DNA from: Sphingomonas jejuensis
GTDB lineage: Bacteria; Pseudomonadota; Alphaproteobacteria; Sphingomonadales; Sphingomonadaceae
Assembly: GCF_011927695.1 (NCBI RefSeq)
Contig: NZ_JAATJE010000001.1
Coordinates: 248,001-312,000, forward strand
Direction of reading: 5' to 3'
Length of the DNA stretch: 64,000 nucleotides
Positions 9,733 through 17,759 of this stretch are shown one piece after another. How positions within the stretch are numbered: position 1 is the stretch's first letter; each line of letters opens with the position of its first letter. The position numbers and the translations under genes were made by a program. The notes beneath the pieces were generated by a model. It did no database searches. It saw nothing but the letters and a program-made list of their open reading frames with translations, and was not told where the DNA came from.

Positions 9733-9800
9733 TGCGCCCATGTGCGCAGTTGCAAAATAATCGTTGTGCGTTGCACCATTGTTCGGCACGTTTCTGTCAA
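9733..9800 (+). promoter_or_regulatory. Possible operator/promoter region of the TorF porin gene
   Basis: Between metC and the porin gene lie two inverted repeats: TGCGC-N6-GCGCA at 9733-9748 and GTGC-GTT-GCAC at 9766-9776, the latter running into TGCACCA. These half-sites resemble NtrC boxes. A GGCAC at 9785-9789 followed by TGTC at 9795-9798 is an imperfect match to a sigma54 -24/-12 element; the -12 GC is not conserved. Suggestive only. Confidence 0.35.
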
Positions 9801-9857
9801 CGTGTCGAACGAACACGTGCGTGAGGAGGGGCCCACCATTGAACAGGGGGTTCGTCG

Positions 9858-10682
9858 ATGCTCAACTTCCGCTTGCTCTTGCCGTGTCTGGTCGTCGCCA
9901 CGCCCGCGATGGCGCAGGAAACGGCACCGCCGGAGCCGATCACCGTCAGCGGATCGGTGACCGTGGCGTCCGACTATCGCTTCCGGGGCGTGTCGCAGAC
10001 GGACAAGGAAGTGGCCGTGCAGGGCGGCCTGACCATCGCCCACGACAGCGGCCTCTACATCGGCACCTGGGGATCCAACCTGGCGGGATGGGGCACGTTC
10101 GGCGGTGCGAACCTGGAGCTGGACCTAATCGCCGGGTACAAGACCACGGTGGGTGACGCATCGGTGGACGTCGGTGTCACCTGGTACACCTATCCGGGCG
10201 GCGTGGACGAATCTGACGTGGTCGAGTTCTACGGCCGGCTGGGCGGGACGATCGGCCCGGCGTCGCTGACGGCGGCGGTCGCCTATGCGCCAGCGCAGAC
10301 CTCGCTCGGCTATTTCACGGCGTCGGCCACGCCCTTCATCGAAGGTGACGGCGACCGCGAGGACAATCTCTATCTGTCCGGCGACGGTGCGGTCGGTCTG
10401 CCCGGCACGCCCCTGACGCTGAAGGCGCACATCGGCTATTCGGACGGCAATCCCGGCCTTGGTCCCAACGGCACCAGCCTGGCGCCGACCGGCGAATATT
10501 GGGACTGGGCGCTGGGCGCGGACCTGGTGTTCAGCGGGCTGACGCTGAACGTGTCGTACATCGACACCGACATCGGACGGGGCGAGTCGGCCTATCTGCA
10601 GCCGAACTTTTCTAAGGGGAACGACGGCACCGGCAGCATCGCCGACGGCACGATCGTGGCGTCGCTGACCGCCGCCTTCTGA
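9858..10682 (+). CDS. TorF family putative porin
   Basis: 274 aa with signal peptide (MLNFRLLLPCLVVATPAMAQ). The mature protein opens with VSGSVTVASDYRFRGVSQTDKE, the hallmark of the TorF/gcw_chp outer-membrane family, followed by alternating aromatic beta strands and a terminal aromatic residue (AAF). In other alphaproteobacteria TorF genes often sit in front of glnK-amtB, but neither gene is present here. Predicted outer-membrane beta-barrel; substrate unknown. A hairpin at 10690-10710 separates it from the convergent bamF-like gene. Confidence 0.9.
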   Translation: MLNFRLLLPCLVVATPAMAQETAPPEPITVSGSVTVASDYRFRGVSQTDKEVAVQGGLTIAHDSGLYIGTWGSNLAGWGTFGGANLELDLIAGYKTTVGDASVDVGVTWYTYPGGVDESDVVEFYGRLGGTIGPASLTAAVAYAPAQTSLGYFTASATPFIEGDGDREDNLYLSGDGAVGLPGTPLTLKAHIGYSDGNPGLGPNGTSLAPTGEYWDWALGADLVFSGLTLNVSYIDTDIGRGESAYLQPNFSKGNDGTGSIADGTIVASLTAAF

Positions 10683-10689
10683 GCGATGC

Positions 10690-10710
10690 GGGGCGGCGAC
10701 GCGCCGCCCC
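10690..10710. terminator. Convergent-gene hairpin between TorF and DUF3035 genes
   Basis: Perfect 9-bp stem GGGGCGGCG / CGCCGCCCC with a 3-nt loop, placed between two convergent genes. The T-tract is weak (CAGACGTTT on the plus strand), so it may act as a bidirectional or partial terminator. Confidence 0.6.
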
Positions 10711-10719
10711 GGCAGACGT

Positions 10720-11127
10720 TTATTGCGGAACCGCGGCGCGAGCTTCCTGGCCGTCGCCTTCCGGCGCGGCGAGGATTTCCTGCGTGGTGGTGCCCTTGTC
10801 CACGACCGTGGTCGCGGGATCGGCGACGGAGGAGCGGATGCCGGGGGCGGCGGTCGCGCGGCCGGCCTCCGTCAGCGCCGCGCTCTCTGCCGCGCTGCGC
10901 TGCGCCGGCCCGCCGAACAGCGCCTGAAGCGCCTGCGTGCTGGCGGAAACCTCCTGCGGGCGGGGCTCACCCGGGGCGGGCGGACGCAGCGCGAAATCGG
11001 GCGGAACGACCAGCGGGGCCGCACGCGCGGTCGCGAACTCGTCCGGGCCGACCCGGCCGCTGCCGCTGGCACAGCCGGCAAGCGCGAGCGCTGTGGCCGA
11101 AAGGGCGACGAGAGGGGCCTTACGCAT
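10720..11127 (-). CDS. DUF3035 lipoprotein (BamF-like)
   Basis: 135 aa with a lipoprotein signal: MRKAPLVALSATALALAGC, lipobox LAGC. The mature part contains RAAPLVVPPDFALRPPAPGEPRPQ, the conserved proline-rich core of DUF3035. Family members include BamF, an alphaproteobacterial accessory lipoprotein of the BAM outer-membrane assembly complex. Its start overlaps the end of lspA by 8 bp, so it ends a ribF-ileS-lspA-DUF3035 run, and lspA product would itself process this lipoprotein. Confidence 0.87.
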   Translation of the reverse strand: MRKAPLVALSATALALAGCASGSGRVGPDEFATARAAPLVVPPDFALRPPAPGEPRPQEVSASTQALQALFGGPAQRSAAESAALTEAGRATAAPGIRSSVADPATTVVDKGTTTQEILAAPEGDGQEARAAVPQ

Positions 11128-11629
11128 GGTGACTCTCCGGTTGATCGTCGGGGCGCTTCACGAAAAAGGCGCGCAGCACGAGGATGACGGCGCCGACCGT
11201 AATCGCCGCGTCGGCCAGATTGAAGACCAAAAAGGGCTGCCAGCTGCCGAAGTGCAGGTCGGCATAGTCGATGACATAGCCGACGCGCGTGCGATCGACG
11301 ATGTTGCCGATGGCACCGCCCAGCACGATGCCGAGCGCGACGGCATCGCCGCGCGACCGTTCCCGCCACAGCCAGACGGCGACGCCGATGCTGATCAACA
11401 GGGTGACGCCGACCAGCAGCCAGCGCATCCCGTCACTGCCGGCGGGAAAGAGGCCGAGCGAGATGCCGTTGTTCGCAACGAAGCTGAGGTTGAAGAAGGG
11501 CAGCACCTCCCGCACGTCGCCGGGGGCGCTGACACCGAGCGGGCCGGTGACGAGCCACTTGATGAGCTGGTCGAGGATGAAGACAGCGGCGGCGATGCCG
11601 TAGCCGAGCGTGCGATTGCGCCGGATCAC
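11120..11629 (-). CDS. lspA: Lipoprotein signal peptidase (signal peptidase II)
   Basis: 169 aa. The likely start is the GTG at 11627-11629, overlapping the ileS stop as GTGA; the frame is open further upstream inside ileS. Four membrane segments are visible (ILDQLIKWLVTGPL, WLLVGVTLLISIGVAVWLW, ALGIVLGGAIGNIVDR, ITVGAVILVLRAFF). Catalytic aspartates lie in GNIVDR and VIDYADLHF; NNGISLGL matches the conserved NxGxxFG-type block. It cleaves prolipoprotein signal peptides in the inner membrane. Confidence 0.95.
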   Translation of the reverse strand: MIRRNRTLGYGIAAAVFILDQLIKWLVTGPLGVSAPGDVREVLPFFNLSFVANNGISLGLFPAGSDGMRWLLVGVTLLISIGVAVWLWRERSRGDAVALGIVLGGAIGNIVDRTRVGYVIDYADLHFGSWQPFLVFNLADAAITVGAVILVLRAFFVKRPDDQPESHHA

Positions 11630-14610
11630 GCGACCACCTCCGCGCAGCGGGCGCACAGCGCGCCGTCCTCCGGAACCTCCGGCAGGTGGCGCCAGCAGCG
11701 GCCGCATTTCTGATCATCCGTGCGGCGAACCGCGATCTCGCCGCCTTCCGACACCGCGGCGCTGATGAACAGCTCGGCAAGCTGGTCGGCCGGAAGCGGG
11801 GCTGCCGGCACGGTGACGGCCGCCTCGAGGCTGGAGCGGACGATCTTCTCGCGGCGCATCGGCTCGATCGCCTCCGTCACCTGCTCCCGCAGCGCGCGCA
11901 CCTCGTGCCAGCGCGCGCCGAGCGCCCCGTCCAGCCAAGCATCCTCGATGGTCGGCCAGGTCTGGAAGTGCACGGAGCCGTCGTCGCTGGGATAGCGGGT
12001 GAGCCACACCTCCTCCGCCGTGAAGGGGATGAGCGGCGCGGCGTAGCGGACCAATGCCTCGAACAGGATGTCGAGCACGGTGCGGTAGGCGCGGCGCTTC
12101 GGACTGTCGGCGGCGTCGCAGTAGAGGCTGTCCTTCCGGATATCGAAGAAGAAGGCGGACAGCTCCTCGTTCGCGAAATCGGACAGGGCGCGGACGTAGC
12201 GGTTGAATTCAAAGCCGTCGGTGGCCGATCTCAGCTCCCCATCCAGGATGTGGAGGCGGTGGAGGATGTAGCGCTCCAGCTCCGGCATGTCGGCGTGCGG
12301 CAGCCGCTCGGCAGCGGTGAAGCCGTCGAGTGCGCCAAGAAGATAGCGGAAGGTGTTCCTGAGCTTGCGATAGGCGTCGGACGCGCCCGACAGCGCATCC
12401 TTGCCGATCTTCACATCGTCGAAATAGTCGGTCGCCGCGGCCCAGAGGCGGAGGATGTCGGCGCCGCTGTCGGCCATCACCTTCAACGGATCGACGACGT
12501 TGCCTTGGCTTTTCGACATCTTGCGGCCGGTGCCGTCGAGCGCGAAGCCATGGGTGAGGACGGCGGCATAGGGCGCGCGACCGCGGGTGCCGCAGCTTTC
12601 CAGCAGCGACGACTGGAACCAGCCGCGATGCTGGTCCGACCCCTCCAGATAGAGGTCGGCGCGGGTCCCCTCGCCATAGCGCGCCTCGACCACGAAGGCG
12701 TGGGTGGAGCCGCTGTCGAACCAGACGTCGAGGATGTCCTGGACGGGCTGATAATCGGCGAGGTCGTAGCTTTCGCCAAGCAGCGCCTGATGGTCGGCGG
12801 CGTACCAGGCGTCGGCACCGCCCGCTCGAAAGGCAGCGAGGATGCGGGCGTTGACGTGCGCGTCGCGCAGATAGTCGCCGGTCTGCCGGTGAACATAGAG
12901 CGCGATCGGCACGCCCCAGGCGCGCTGGCGGCTGATCACCCAGTCGGGGCGGCCGGCGACCATCGCTGTGATGCGGTTTTCCGCACGCGCGGGAATCCAG
13001 CGGGTGGCGGCGATGGCGTCGAGTGCGACCTGACGGAGCGTGGCGCCATTGTCGCGGGCATCGGTGCTGCGCTCTTCGACGTCGCTCGATGCGATCGAGG
13101 TTTGGGTGGTTGCCCCGTCATCTCCGTTCGTTTGGAGCGAAGTCGAGAAACGTGGCTGATGGCTTGACGGCTCGCCTTGCTCGCCGACCGATCGGCTGCG
13201 AACGTCCCCCGGACGTTCGCTGTCTGCCGATCGGTCCATCGGGATGAACCATTGCGGCGTGGCGCGGAAGATCAGCTTGGCCTTGGAGCGCCAGCTGTGC
13301 GGATAGCTGTGGCGGTAGTCCGCGGAGGCCGCGAGGAGGGCGCCGGCGTTGCGCAGGCCTTCGCAGATCGGGCCGTCGGGGGCGTTGAACTTCGGATTGA
13401 TGACGCTGCCTTCGCCGCCCAGCCAGCCCCAGTCGGCGCGGTAGCGGCCGTCGCCTTCCACGGCGAAGACGGGATCGAGGCCGTTCGCCTTGCACAGGTC
13501 GAAATCGTCCTCGCCATGGTCCGGGGCCATGTGGACGAGGCCGGTGCCCTGATCGGTGGTGACGAAGTCGCCGGGCAGGAAGGGGCGGGGCTTTGCGAAA
13601 AAGCCGCCGAGATGGTGCATCGGGTGGCGCGCTGTGGCGCCGGCGAGGGCGGAGCCTTTGATTACCGAAACGATGTCGACCGGGCCGATGGTCGGGATGA
13701 CCTGCTTCGCGCGCGATTGGAAAGCCTCGACCAGCTCGCGAGCCACCAGGAGCCTGAAGCCGGACATGACTTCGCTCTGGCCCGGTTGCTTGTATCCAAG
13801 CGTCTCGATCAGAACATATTCGACGTCGGGCCCGTAGGCGAGCGCCTGGTTCACCGGGATTGTCCACGGCGTCGTCGTCCAGATCACCGCATGTGCGCCG
13901 ACGAGTTCGGGTGCGTTGGGCGCGTCGATGATCTCGAACGCCACGTCGATCTGCGTCGACGTGATATCCTCATATTCCACCTCGGCCTCGGCGAGCGCAG
14001 TCTTCTCCACCGGGCTCCACATGACGGGCTTGGCGCCGCGGTAGAGCTGGCCGCTCTCGGCAAACTTCAGGAGCTCGCCGGCGATGGTCGCTTCGGCCTC
14101 GTACTTCATGGTGAGATAGGGGTCGTCCCAGTCGCCCATGATGCCCAGCCGCTCGAACTGTGCGCGCTGGATGCCGACCCATTCGGCGGCGTACGCACGG
14201 CATTCGGCGCGGAACTCGGCCGGAGGGACCTCGTCCTTTGACTGCTTCTTCTTGCGGTACTGTTCCTCGATCTTCCACTCGATCGGAAGGCCGTGGCAGT
14301 CCCAGCCGGGCACATAGGGCGCGTCGTAGCCCATGAGGCTGCGGGTGCGGACGACGAGGTCCTTCAGGACCTTGTTGAGCGCATGGCCCATGTGGATGTC
14401 GCCATTGGCGTAGGGCGGGCCATCGTGGAGGATGAAGCGGCGCTCCCCCGCGCGCTGTTCGCGCAGGCGCTGGTAGAGGCCCAGCCGCTGCCAGCGCTCC
14501 AGGATCTGCGGTTCCTTGGCGGCGAGGCCGGCCTTCATCGGAAAGTCGGTCTTCGGCAGGAAGACGGTGTCGCGCCAGTCGCGCGCGGTGCTGTTGGTGT
14601 CGTCGGCCAT
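11626..14610 (-). CDS. ileS: Isoleucyl-tRNA synthetase with an internal repeat-derived insertion
   Basis: 994 aa from ATG 14608-14610 (MADDTNSTARDWRD); the open frame extends upstream into ribF. Class I synthetase motifs: DGPPYANGDIHMGHALNK (HIGH region), editing domain with WTTTPWTIPVNQAL, WVISRQRAWGVPI, and GRKMSKSQGN (KMSKS). The C-terminal zinc-binding segment KCGRCWRHLPE...CARC is present. Odd: between WFIPMD and LRQVALDAI there are 65 residues of low-complexity, Ser/Arg/Asp/Thr-rich sequence (DNA 13039-13233) where related enzymes have only a short linker. That DNA contains palindromic repeats. The frame is preserved. Order ribF-ileS-lspA, with lspA overlapping by 4 bp. Confidence 0.96.
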   Translation of the reverse strand: MADDTNSTARDWRDTVFLPKTDFPMKAGLAAKEPQILERWQRLGLYQRLREQRAGERRFILHDGPPYANGDIHMGHALNKVLKDLVVRTRSLMGYDAPYVPGWDCHGLPIEWKIEEQYRKKKQSKDEVPPAEFRAECRAYAAEWVGIQRAQFERLGIMGDWDDPYLTMKYEAEATIAGELLKFAESGQLYRGAKPVMWSPVEKTALAEAEVEYEDITSTQIDVAFEIIDAPNAPELVGAHAVIWTTTPWTIPVNQALAYGPDVEYVLIETLGYKQPGQSEVMSGFRLLVARELVEAFQSRAKQVIPTIGPVDIVSVIKGSALAGATARHPMHHLGGFFAKPRPFLPGDFVTTDQGTGLVHMAPDHGEDDFDLCKANGLDPVFAVEGDGRYRADWGWLGGEGSVINPKFNAPDGPICEGLRNAGALLAASADYRHSYPHSWRSKAKLIFRATPQWFIPMDRSADSERPGDVRSRSVGEQGEPSSHQPRFSTSLQTNGDDGATTQTSIASSDVEERSTDARDNGATLRQVALDAIAATRWIPARAENRITAMVAGRPDWVISRQRAWGVPIALYVHRQTGDYLRDAHVNARILAAFRAGGADAWYAADHQALLGESYDLADYQPVQDILDVWFDSGSTHAFVVEARYGEGTRADLYLEGSDQHRGWFQSSLLESCGTRGRAPYAAVLTHGFALDGTGRKMSKSQGNVVDPLKVMADSGADILRLWAAATDYFDDVKIGKDALSGASDAYRKLRNTFRYLLGALDGFTAAERLPHADMPELERYILHRLHILDGELRSATDGFEFNRYVRALSDFANEELSAFFFDIRKDSLYCDAADSPKRRAYRTVLDILFEALVRYAAPLIPFTAEEVWLTRYPSDDGSVHFQTWPTIEDAWLDGALGARWHEVRALREQVTEAIEPMRREKIVRSSLEAAVTVPAAPLPADQLAELFISAAVSEGGEIAVRRTDDQKCGRCWRHLPEVPEDGALCARCAEVVA
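13039..13233 (-). repeat. Repeat-derived in-frame insertion inside ileS
   Basis: 195 bp (65 codons) with no counterpart in the IleS fold as I know it. It holds two repeat-like modules. One is the long palindrome at 13186-13236. The other, 13124-13152, reads CGTTCGTTTGGAGCGAAGTC then GAGAAACG, resembling the CGTTCG...GAGCGAAGTCGAG...CACG intergenic repeat common in sphingomonad genomes. Translation of this part gives PRFSTSLQTNG. The insertion keeps frame and adds no stop. Confidence 0.75.
13186..13236. repeat. Interrupted palindrome within ileS coding sequence
   Basis: Outer arms GACCGATCGG (13186-13195) and CCGATCGGTC (13227-13236); inner arms GCGAACGTCC (13198-13207) and GGACGTTCGC (13211-13220) around a 3-nt loop. 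The outer arm itself contains the self-complementary CCGATCGG. A structure this long is unexpected in a conserved coding region. Confidence 0.85.
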
Positions 14611-14623
14611 GTGGACCGGGCGC

Positions 14624-15565
14624 TTAGCGCAGGTCGGGCGCGCCTGCCAGCCGGGCGCGTGCCTCCGCGCAATCGGCATCCATCTGTGCGATCAGCGCGT
14701 CCATGTCGTCGAACTTCGCCTCCGGCCGGATGAAGTGGTGAAGCTCCACCTCGATCCGCTGGCCGTAGAGGTCGCCGGCGAAATCGAAGAAGTGCGGTTC
14801 GAGCAGTTCCTTGGGCGGATCGAAGCTGGGGCGGATGCCGAGGTTGGCGGCGCCGTCCAGAACCCGGCCATCGGGAAGGCGGCCGCGCACGGCGTAGATG
14901 CCGTAACGGGGGCGGAGATAGCGGCCGACCTGCAGGTTGGCGGTGGGATAGCCGATGGTGCGGCCGACCTTGTCGCCATGTTCAACGACGCCCTCGATCG
15001 CGAACGGGCGGGTGAGGAGGCGCGCGGCCTCGTCCGGGCGCCCGTCGACCAGCGCCTGGCGGATGCGGGTGGAGGAAACGGGGCCGAGATCGTCGCAAAC
15101 GGGGGGCACCGCATCGACCGACATGCCCGCGGCGGCCGCCCAGCCCTGCATCAGCGTGATGTTGCCGCCCTTGCCCTTGCCGAAGGTGAAGTCGGTGCCG
15201 GTGACCACGCCGGCTGCTCCGATGTGGTGGCCGAGAAGATCGGTGACGAAGACGTCGGCGGGCGTGGCGGCGAGCGCGGCGTCGAAGCCGAGCACCAGCA
15301 TGGCGTCGGCCCCCGCCGCGGCGAACAAGCGCTGGCGCTGATCAAGCGTGGTGAGGCGGAACGGCGGCGCATCCGGGCGGAAGAAGCGGACGGGGTGTGG
15401 GTCGAAGGTGGCGACGATCGCCGGGCGGCCTTCACGCCGCGCACGATCGACGGCGTGCCCGACCACCGCCTGGTGGCCGCGGTGAAACCCGTCAAAATTG
15501 CCGAGCGCGACGATCCCGCCGCGGAAAGGGGGCGGAACCGGCGAGCTGCCGTCGAGCCGCTCCAT
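14624..15565 (-). CDS. ribF: Bifunctional riboflavin kinase / FAD synthetase
   Basis: 313 aa from ATG 15563-15565 (MERLDGSSPV). N-terminal nucleotidyltransferase domain: ALGNFDGFHRGHQAV (GNFDGVHxGH motif) and ATFDPHPVRFF, then SSTRIRQALVDG. C-terminal riboflavin kinase domain: GDKVGRTIGYPTANL (the PTAN motif) and PSF. It converts riboflavin to FMN and FAD. Ends 13 bp before ileS, so it probably heads the operon. A terminator hairpin of the next minus-strand gene lies upstream. Confidence 0.95.
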   Translation of the reverse strand: MERLDGSSPVPPPFRGGIVALGNFDGFHRGHQAVVGHAVDRARREGRPAIVATFDPHPVRFFRPDAPPFRLTTLDQRQRLFAAAGADAMLVLGFDAALAATPADVFVTDLLGHHIGAAGVVTGTDFTFGKGKGGNITLMQGWAAAAGMSVDAVPPVCDDLGPVSSTRIRQALVDGRPDEAARLLTRPFAIEGVVEHGDKVGRTIGYPTANLQVGRYLRPRYGIYAVRGRLPDGRVLDGAANLGIRPSFDPPKELLEPHFFDFAGDLYGQRIEVELHHFIRPEAKFDDMDALIAQMDADCAEARARLAGAPDLR

Positions 15566-15602
15566 CACCCGCGCACATAGAAAGGCCGGCGCACAGAAGA
15601 AA

Positions 15603-15636
15603 GGGGCGGCCGGCACGCAGCCGACCGCCCCCGTTT
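15603..15636 (-). terminator. Terminator of the autotransporter gene
   Basis: On the minus strand: GGGGGCGGTCGGC stem, short loop, GCCGGCCGCCCC, then TTTCTT. It lies about 20 bp after the autotransporter stop and before ribF. Confidence 0.8.
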
Positions 15637-15656
15637 CTTGGGTCAGGATGCCGGGC

Positions 15657-17615
15657 TTAGAAGGCCAGGCGAGCGCCGACCGTCAGCGCGTGGAACTGAC
15701 GCTCGTCATCGAACTGCACGTCATAGTCCGCCACCATCGACAGCGGGCCGCTGCCGGCGATGTTGAGGGCCGCGCCGACGTTGTAATATTCGGCGGACAG
15801 CGGGTTGGTCGTGAAGGTGAACGCGCTGCCGATGCCCGGCTCCGTGAAGTTTACGGTCATCGTGCGGCTGTCGTTCATCAGGAACTCACGCAGCCACGCA
15901 CCACGGAACTGGATGCGGGCATTGGCGCCCATGACGTCGAACTTCGTGCCGATCCGGCCGCCGAGGTTGAGGCGGAGCGATTCGTCCTCGATGTCGGGGA
16001 CGACCAGCGAACCGATCGAGCCCGTCTCGGTGAAGCCGTCGATCTTCACGTCGGCATAGCGGATGCCGGCATAGGGCTCGACCTCGAAGTTCCCCAGCGA
16101 GAAGCTGAGTCCCGTGGCGCCGCCGGCCGACCAGATGCGGCCGTCGGTGGACGCAATCGTGTCGCTGGAGAGCGCACCGATGTTGATCGCACGGGTGATG
16201 TCCCAGTCGAGATCGGTGTAGCTGCCGAACGCGTCGATGTAGAACGGTCCGACGCCGACGGTGGTGAACGCACCGGCGAACCAGTTGCGCAGGCGCGACT
16301 GATCCGACAGGCGGCTCAGGCGGGCATCGGTCTGGCCCCAGCCACCGAACGCACCCAGGGTGATCCGCTCGTTGAAGCGGAAGTCGAGACCGCCCATGAA
16401 GTGGTAGCTGTCATTGTCGACCTGCGGGCGATCGATGTCGGCATCGTAGCTGCCGAAGCGTGCGCCGCCGAGGAAGAAGGCCCCGACGCGGCCAGCCTCG
16501 TCGACCGACACGCGGTTGCCGTCGGGATCAACCGCGTTGCCGCGCAGATCGCGCAGATAGCGCAGGATGTTGGTTTCCTGAGCCTCCACGATGTTCAGCG
16601 AGATGTCCGGCAGGAGCGTCAGCGACGCCGGGGACAGCTGCTGCAGCGCATCGGCCTGACCGGCGGCCGAGAGGCCGTCGATGGCGTTGAACAGGCCGTT
16701 GACGTTGGCGCTCGGCACGCCGGTGAAGGCGTCCAGCGCGCCGCCGACGGCAGCCTGGTTCGGCGTGGTGCCGAAGCTGGCGAACGGCGCCAGCGAGAGC
16801 GCAAGACCGTTATAGGTCGTGTTGCCGGCAAGGGCGCCGACCAGCGTCGCCGCACCGGTCGTGAGGTTGATCGTGTAGAGCGACGTCACCCCGGTCGCGC
16901 TGGTGAGCGTCGCGTAGGCCGTGTTGGTGGTGTTGTTCACCGTCAGGATGTCAAAGCCGACAGCGCCCGTGGTGGTAACGCCCAGCGAGCCGACCGCATA
17001 GAGCTGGCCCGAGTTGGGCGAAACCGGCGCGGAACCGACGCTGCCCTGCGTTGCGAGCACGGCGTTGCCGGTGCCGCCGCGGGTGTCGATGACATACAGC
17101 GTCGTGGACGCAGTGCCCGCGACGTTGTTGGTGTAGGCCGCACCGGCAACCGACGGGATCGCGGTGGTGCCGTCGGCGTAGCGCAGCGTGCCGTCCGTCG
17201 CGGCGAGCGTCGACGTGCTGCCGGTCACCGTCTGGTTCAGGCGCACGTCCTGACCCGTCGAGGTCACCACGCGGATGCGGTCAACCTGCGGGTTGAAGTC
17301 GAAGCCGACATTGCCCGCGGGCAGGAAGCCCGGCGTGCCAACCTGCGTCGCGACGCCGGTGTTGGGGTTGATGGCATAAAGGCGGCCGGTCTGCGACGTG
17401 CCGTACAGGACGCGGGACTGGGCAGGGCGATAGTCGATGCCGACCAAATTGTCGCCAGCGGCGAGGCCGGTGACGGCGCGCGACGACGTGCTGGTGCCCG
17501 GCGCGGCGACCGTGGACGTGACAAGCGTGTTGCCCGAGCCGACGGTGTTGAACGACTGAGCCTGAGCGACAGTCGCCGTGCCTGCCATCAGCAGGCCCGC
17601 GAGAATCTTGCGCAT
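15657..17615 (-). CDS. DUF4394 passenger-domain autotransporter
   Basis: 652 aa from ATG 17613-17615 with signal peptide MRKILAGLLMAGTATVAQAQ. Residues ~25-330 match DUF4394: VTGLAAGDNLVGIDYRPAQ, RLYAINPNTGVATQVG, VGFDFNPQVDRIRVV, VAGAAYTNN, a beta-propeller-like repeat domain. The C-terminal ~270 residues form an autotransporter beta-barrel (GAFFLGGARFGSYDADIDRP onward) ending in ARLAF, with the terminal aromatic residue typical of outer-membrane barrels. Predicted type V secreted surface protein; ligand unknown. Transcribed divergently from tlyA across a 144-bp gap that contains small inverted repeats (17663-17676 TTGGG/CCCAA; 17681-17692 CGGG/CCCG). Confidence 0.87.
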   Translation of the reverse strand: MRKILAGLLMAGTATVAQAQSFNTVGSGNTLVTSTVAAPGTSTSSRAVTGLAAGDNLVGIDYRPAQSRVLYGTSQTGRLYAINPNTGVATQVGTPGFLPAGNVGFDFNPQVDRIRVVTSTGQDVRLNQTVTGSTSTLAATDGTLRYADGTTAIPSVAGAAYTNNVAGTASTTLYVIDTRGGTGNAVLATQGSVGSAPVSPNSGQLYAVGSLGVTTTGAVGFDILTVNNTTNTAYATLTSATGVTSLYTINLTTGAATLVGALAGNTTYNGLALSLAPFASFGTTPNQAAVGGALDAFTGVPSANVNGLFNAIDGLSAAGQADALQQLSPASLTLLPDISLNIVEAQETNILRYLRDLRGNAVDPDGNRVSVDEAGRVGAFFLGGARFGSYDADIDRPQVDNDSYHFMGGLDFRFNERITLGAFGGWGQTDARLSRLSDQSRLRNWFAGAFTTVGVGPFYIDAFGSYTDLDWDITRAINIGALSSDTIASTDGRIWSAGGATGLSFSLGNFEVEPYAGIRYADVKIDGFTETGSIGSLVVPDIEDESLRLNLGGRIGTKFDVMGANARIQFRGAWLREFLMNDSRTMTVNFTEPGIGSAFTFTTNPLSAEYYNVGAALNIAGSGPLSMVADYDVQFDDERQFHALTVGARLAF

Positions 17616-17759
17616 GTGGGTTTTGTCCCGATGTCTGTTTAAACGAGAGCCCACAAAACGAGTTGGGACGGCCCAAGTTCCGGGTTTTCCCGCAACAAGC
17701 ATCACCTGTTGCTGCCGGGCAACACTAACCTCCATCAAATGGATGATCCGGGTAGAAGC

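Noticed and set aside
13039-13233. Frameshift or pseudogene in ileS
   Set aside because: The frame is intact through the insertion and all catalytic motifs on both sides are present.
15498-17642. 714-aa plus-strand frame across the autotransporter
   Set aside because: Antisense to a DUF4394 autotransporter with signal peptide and barrel; no domain of its own.
17616-17759. Riboswitch or terminator in the tlyA/autotransporter gap
   Set aside because: Only 4-5 bp inverted repeats; too weak to call.
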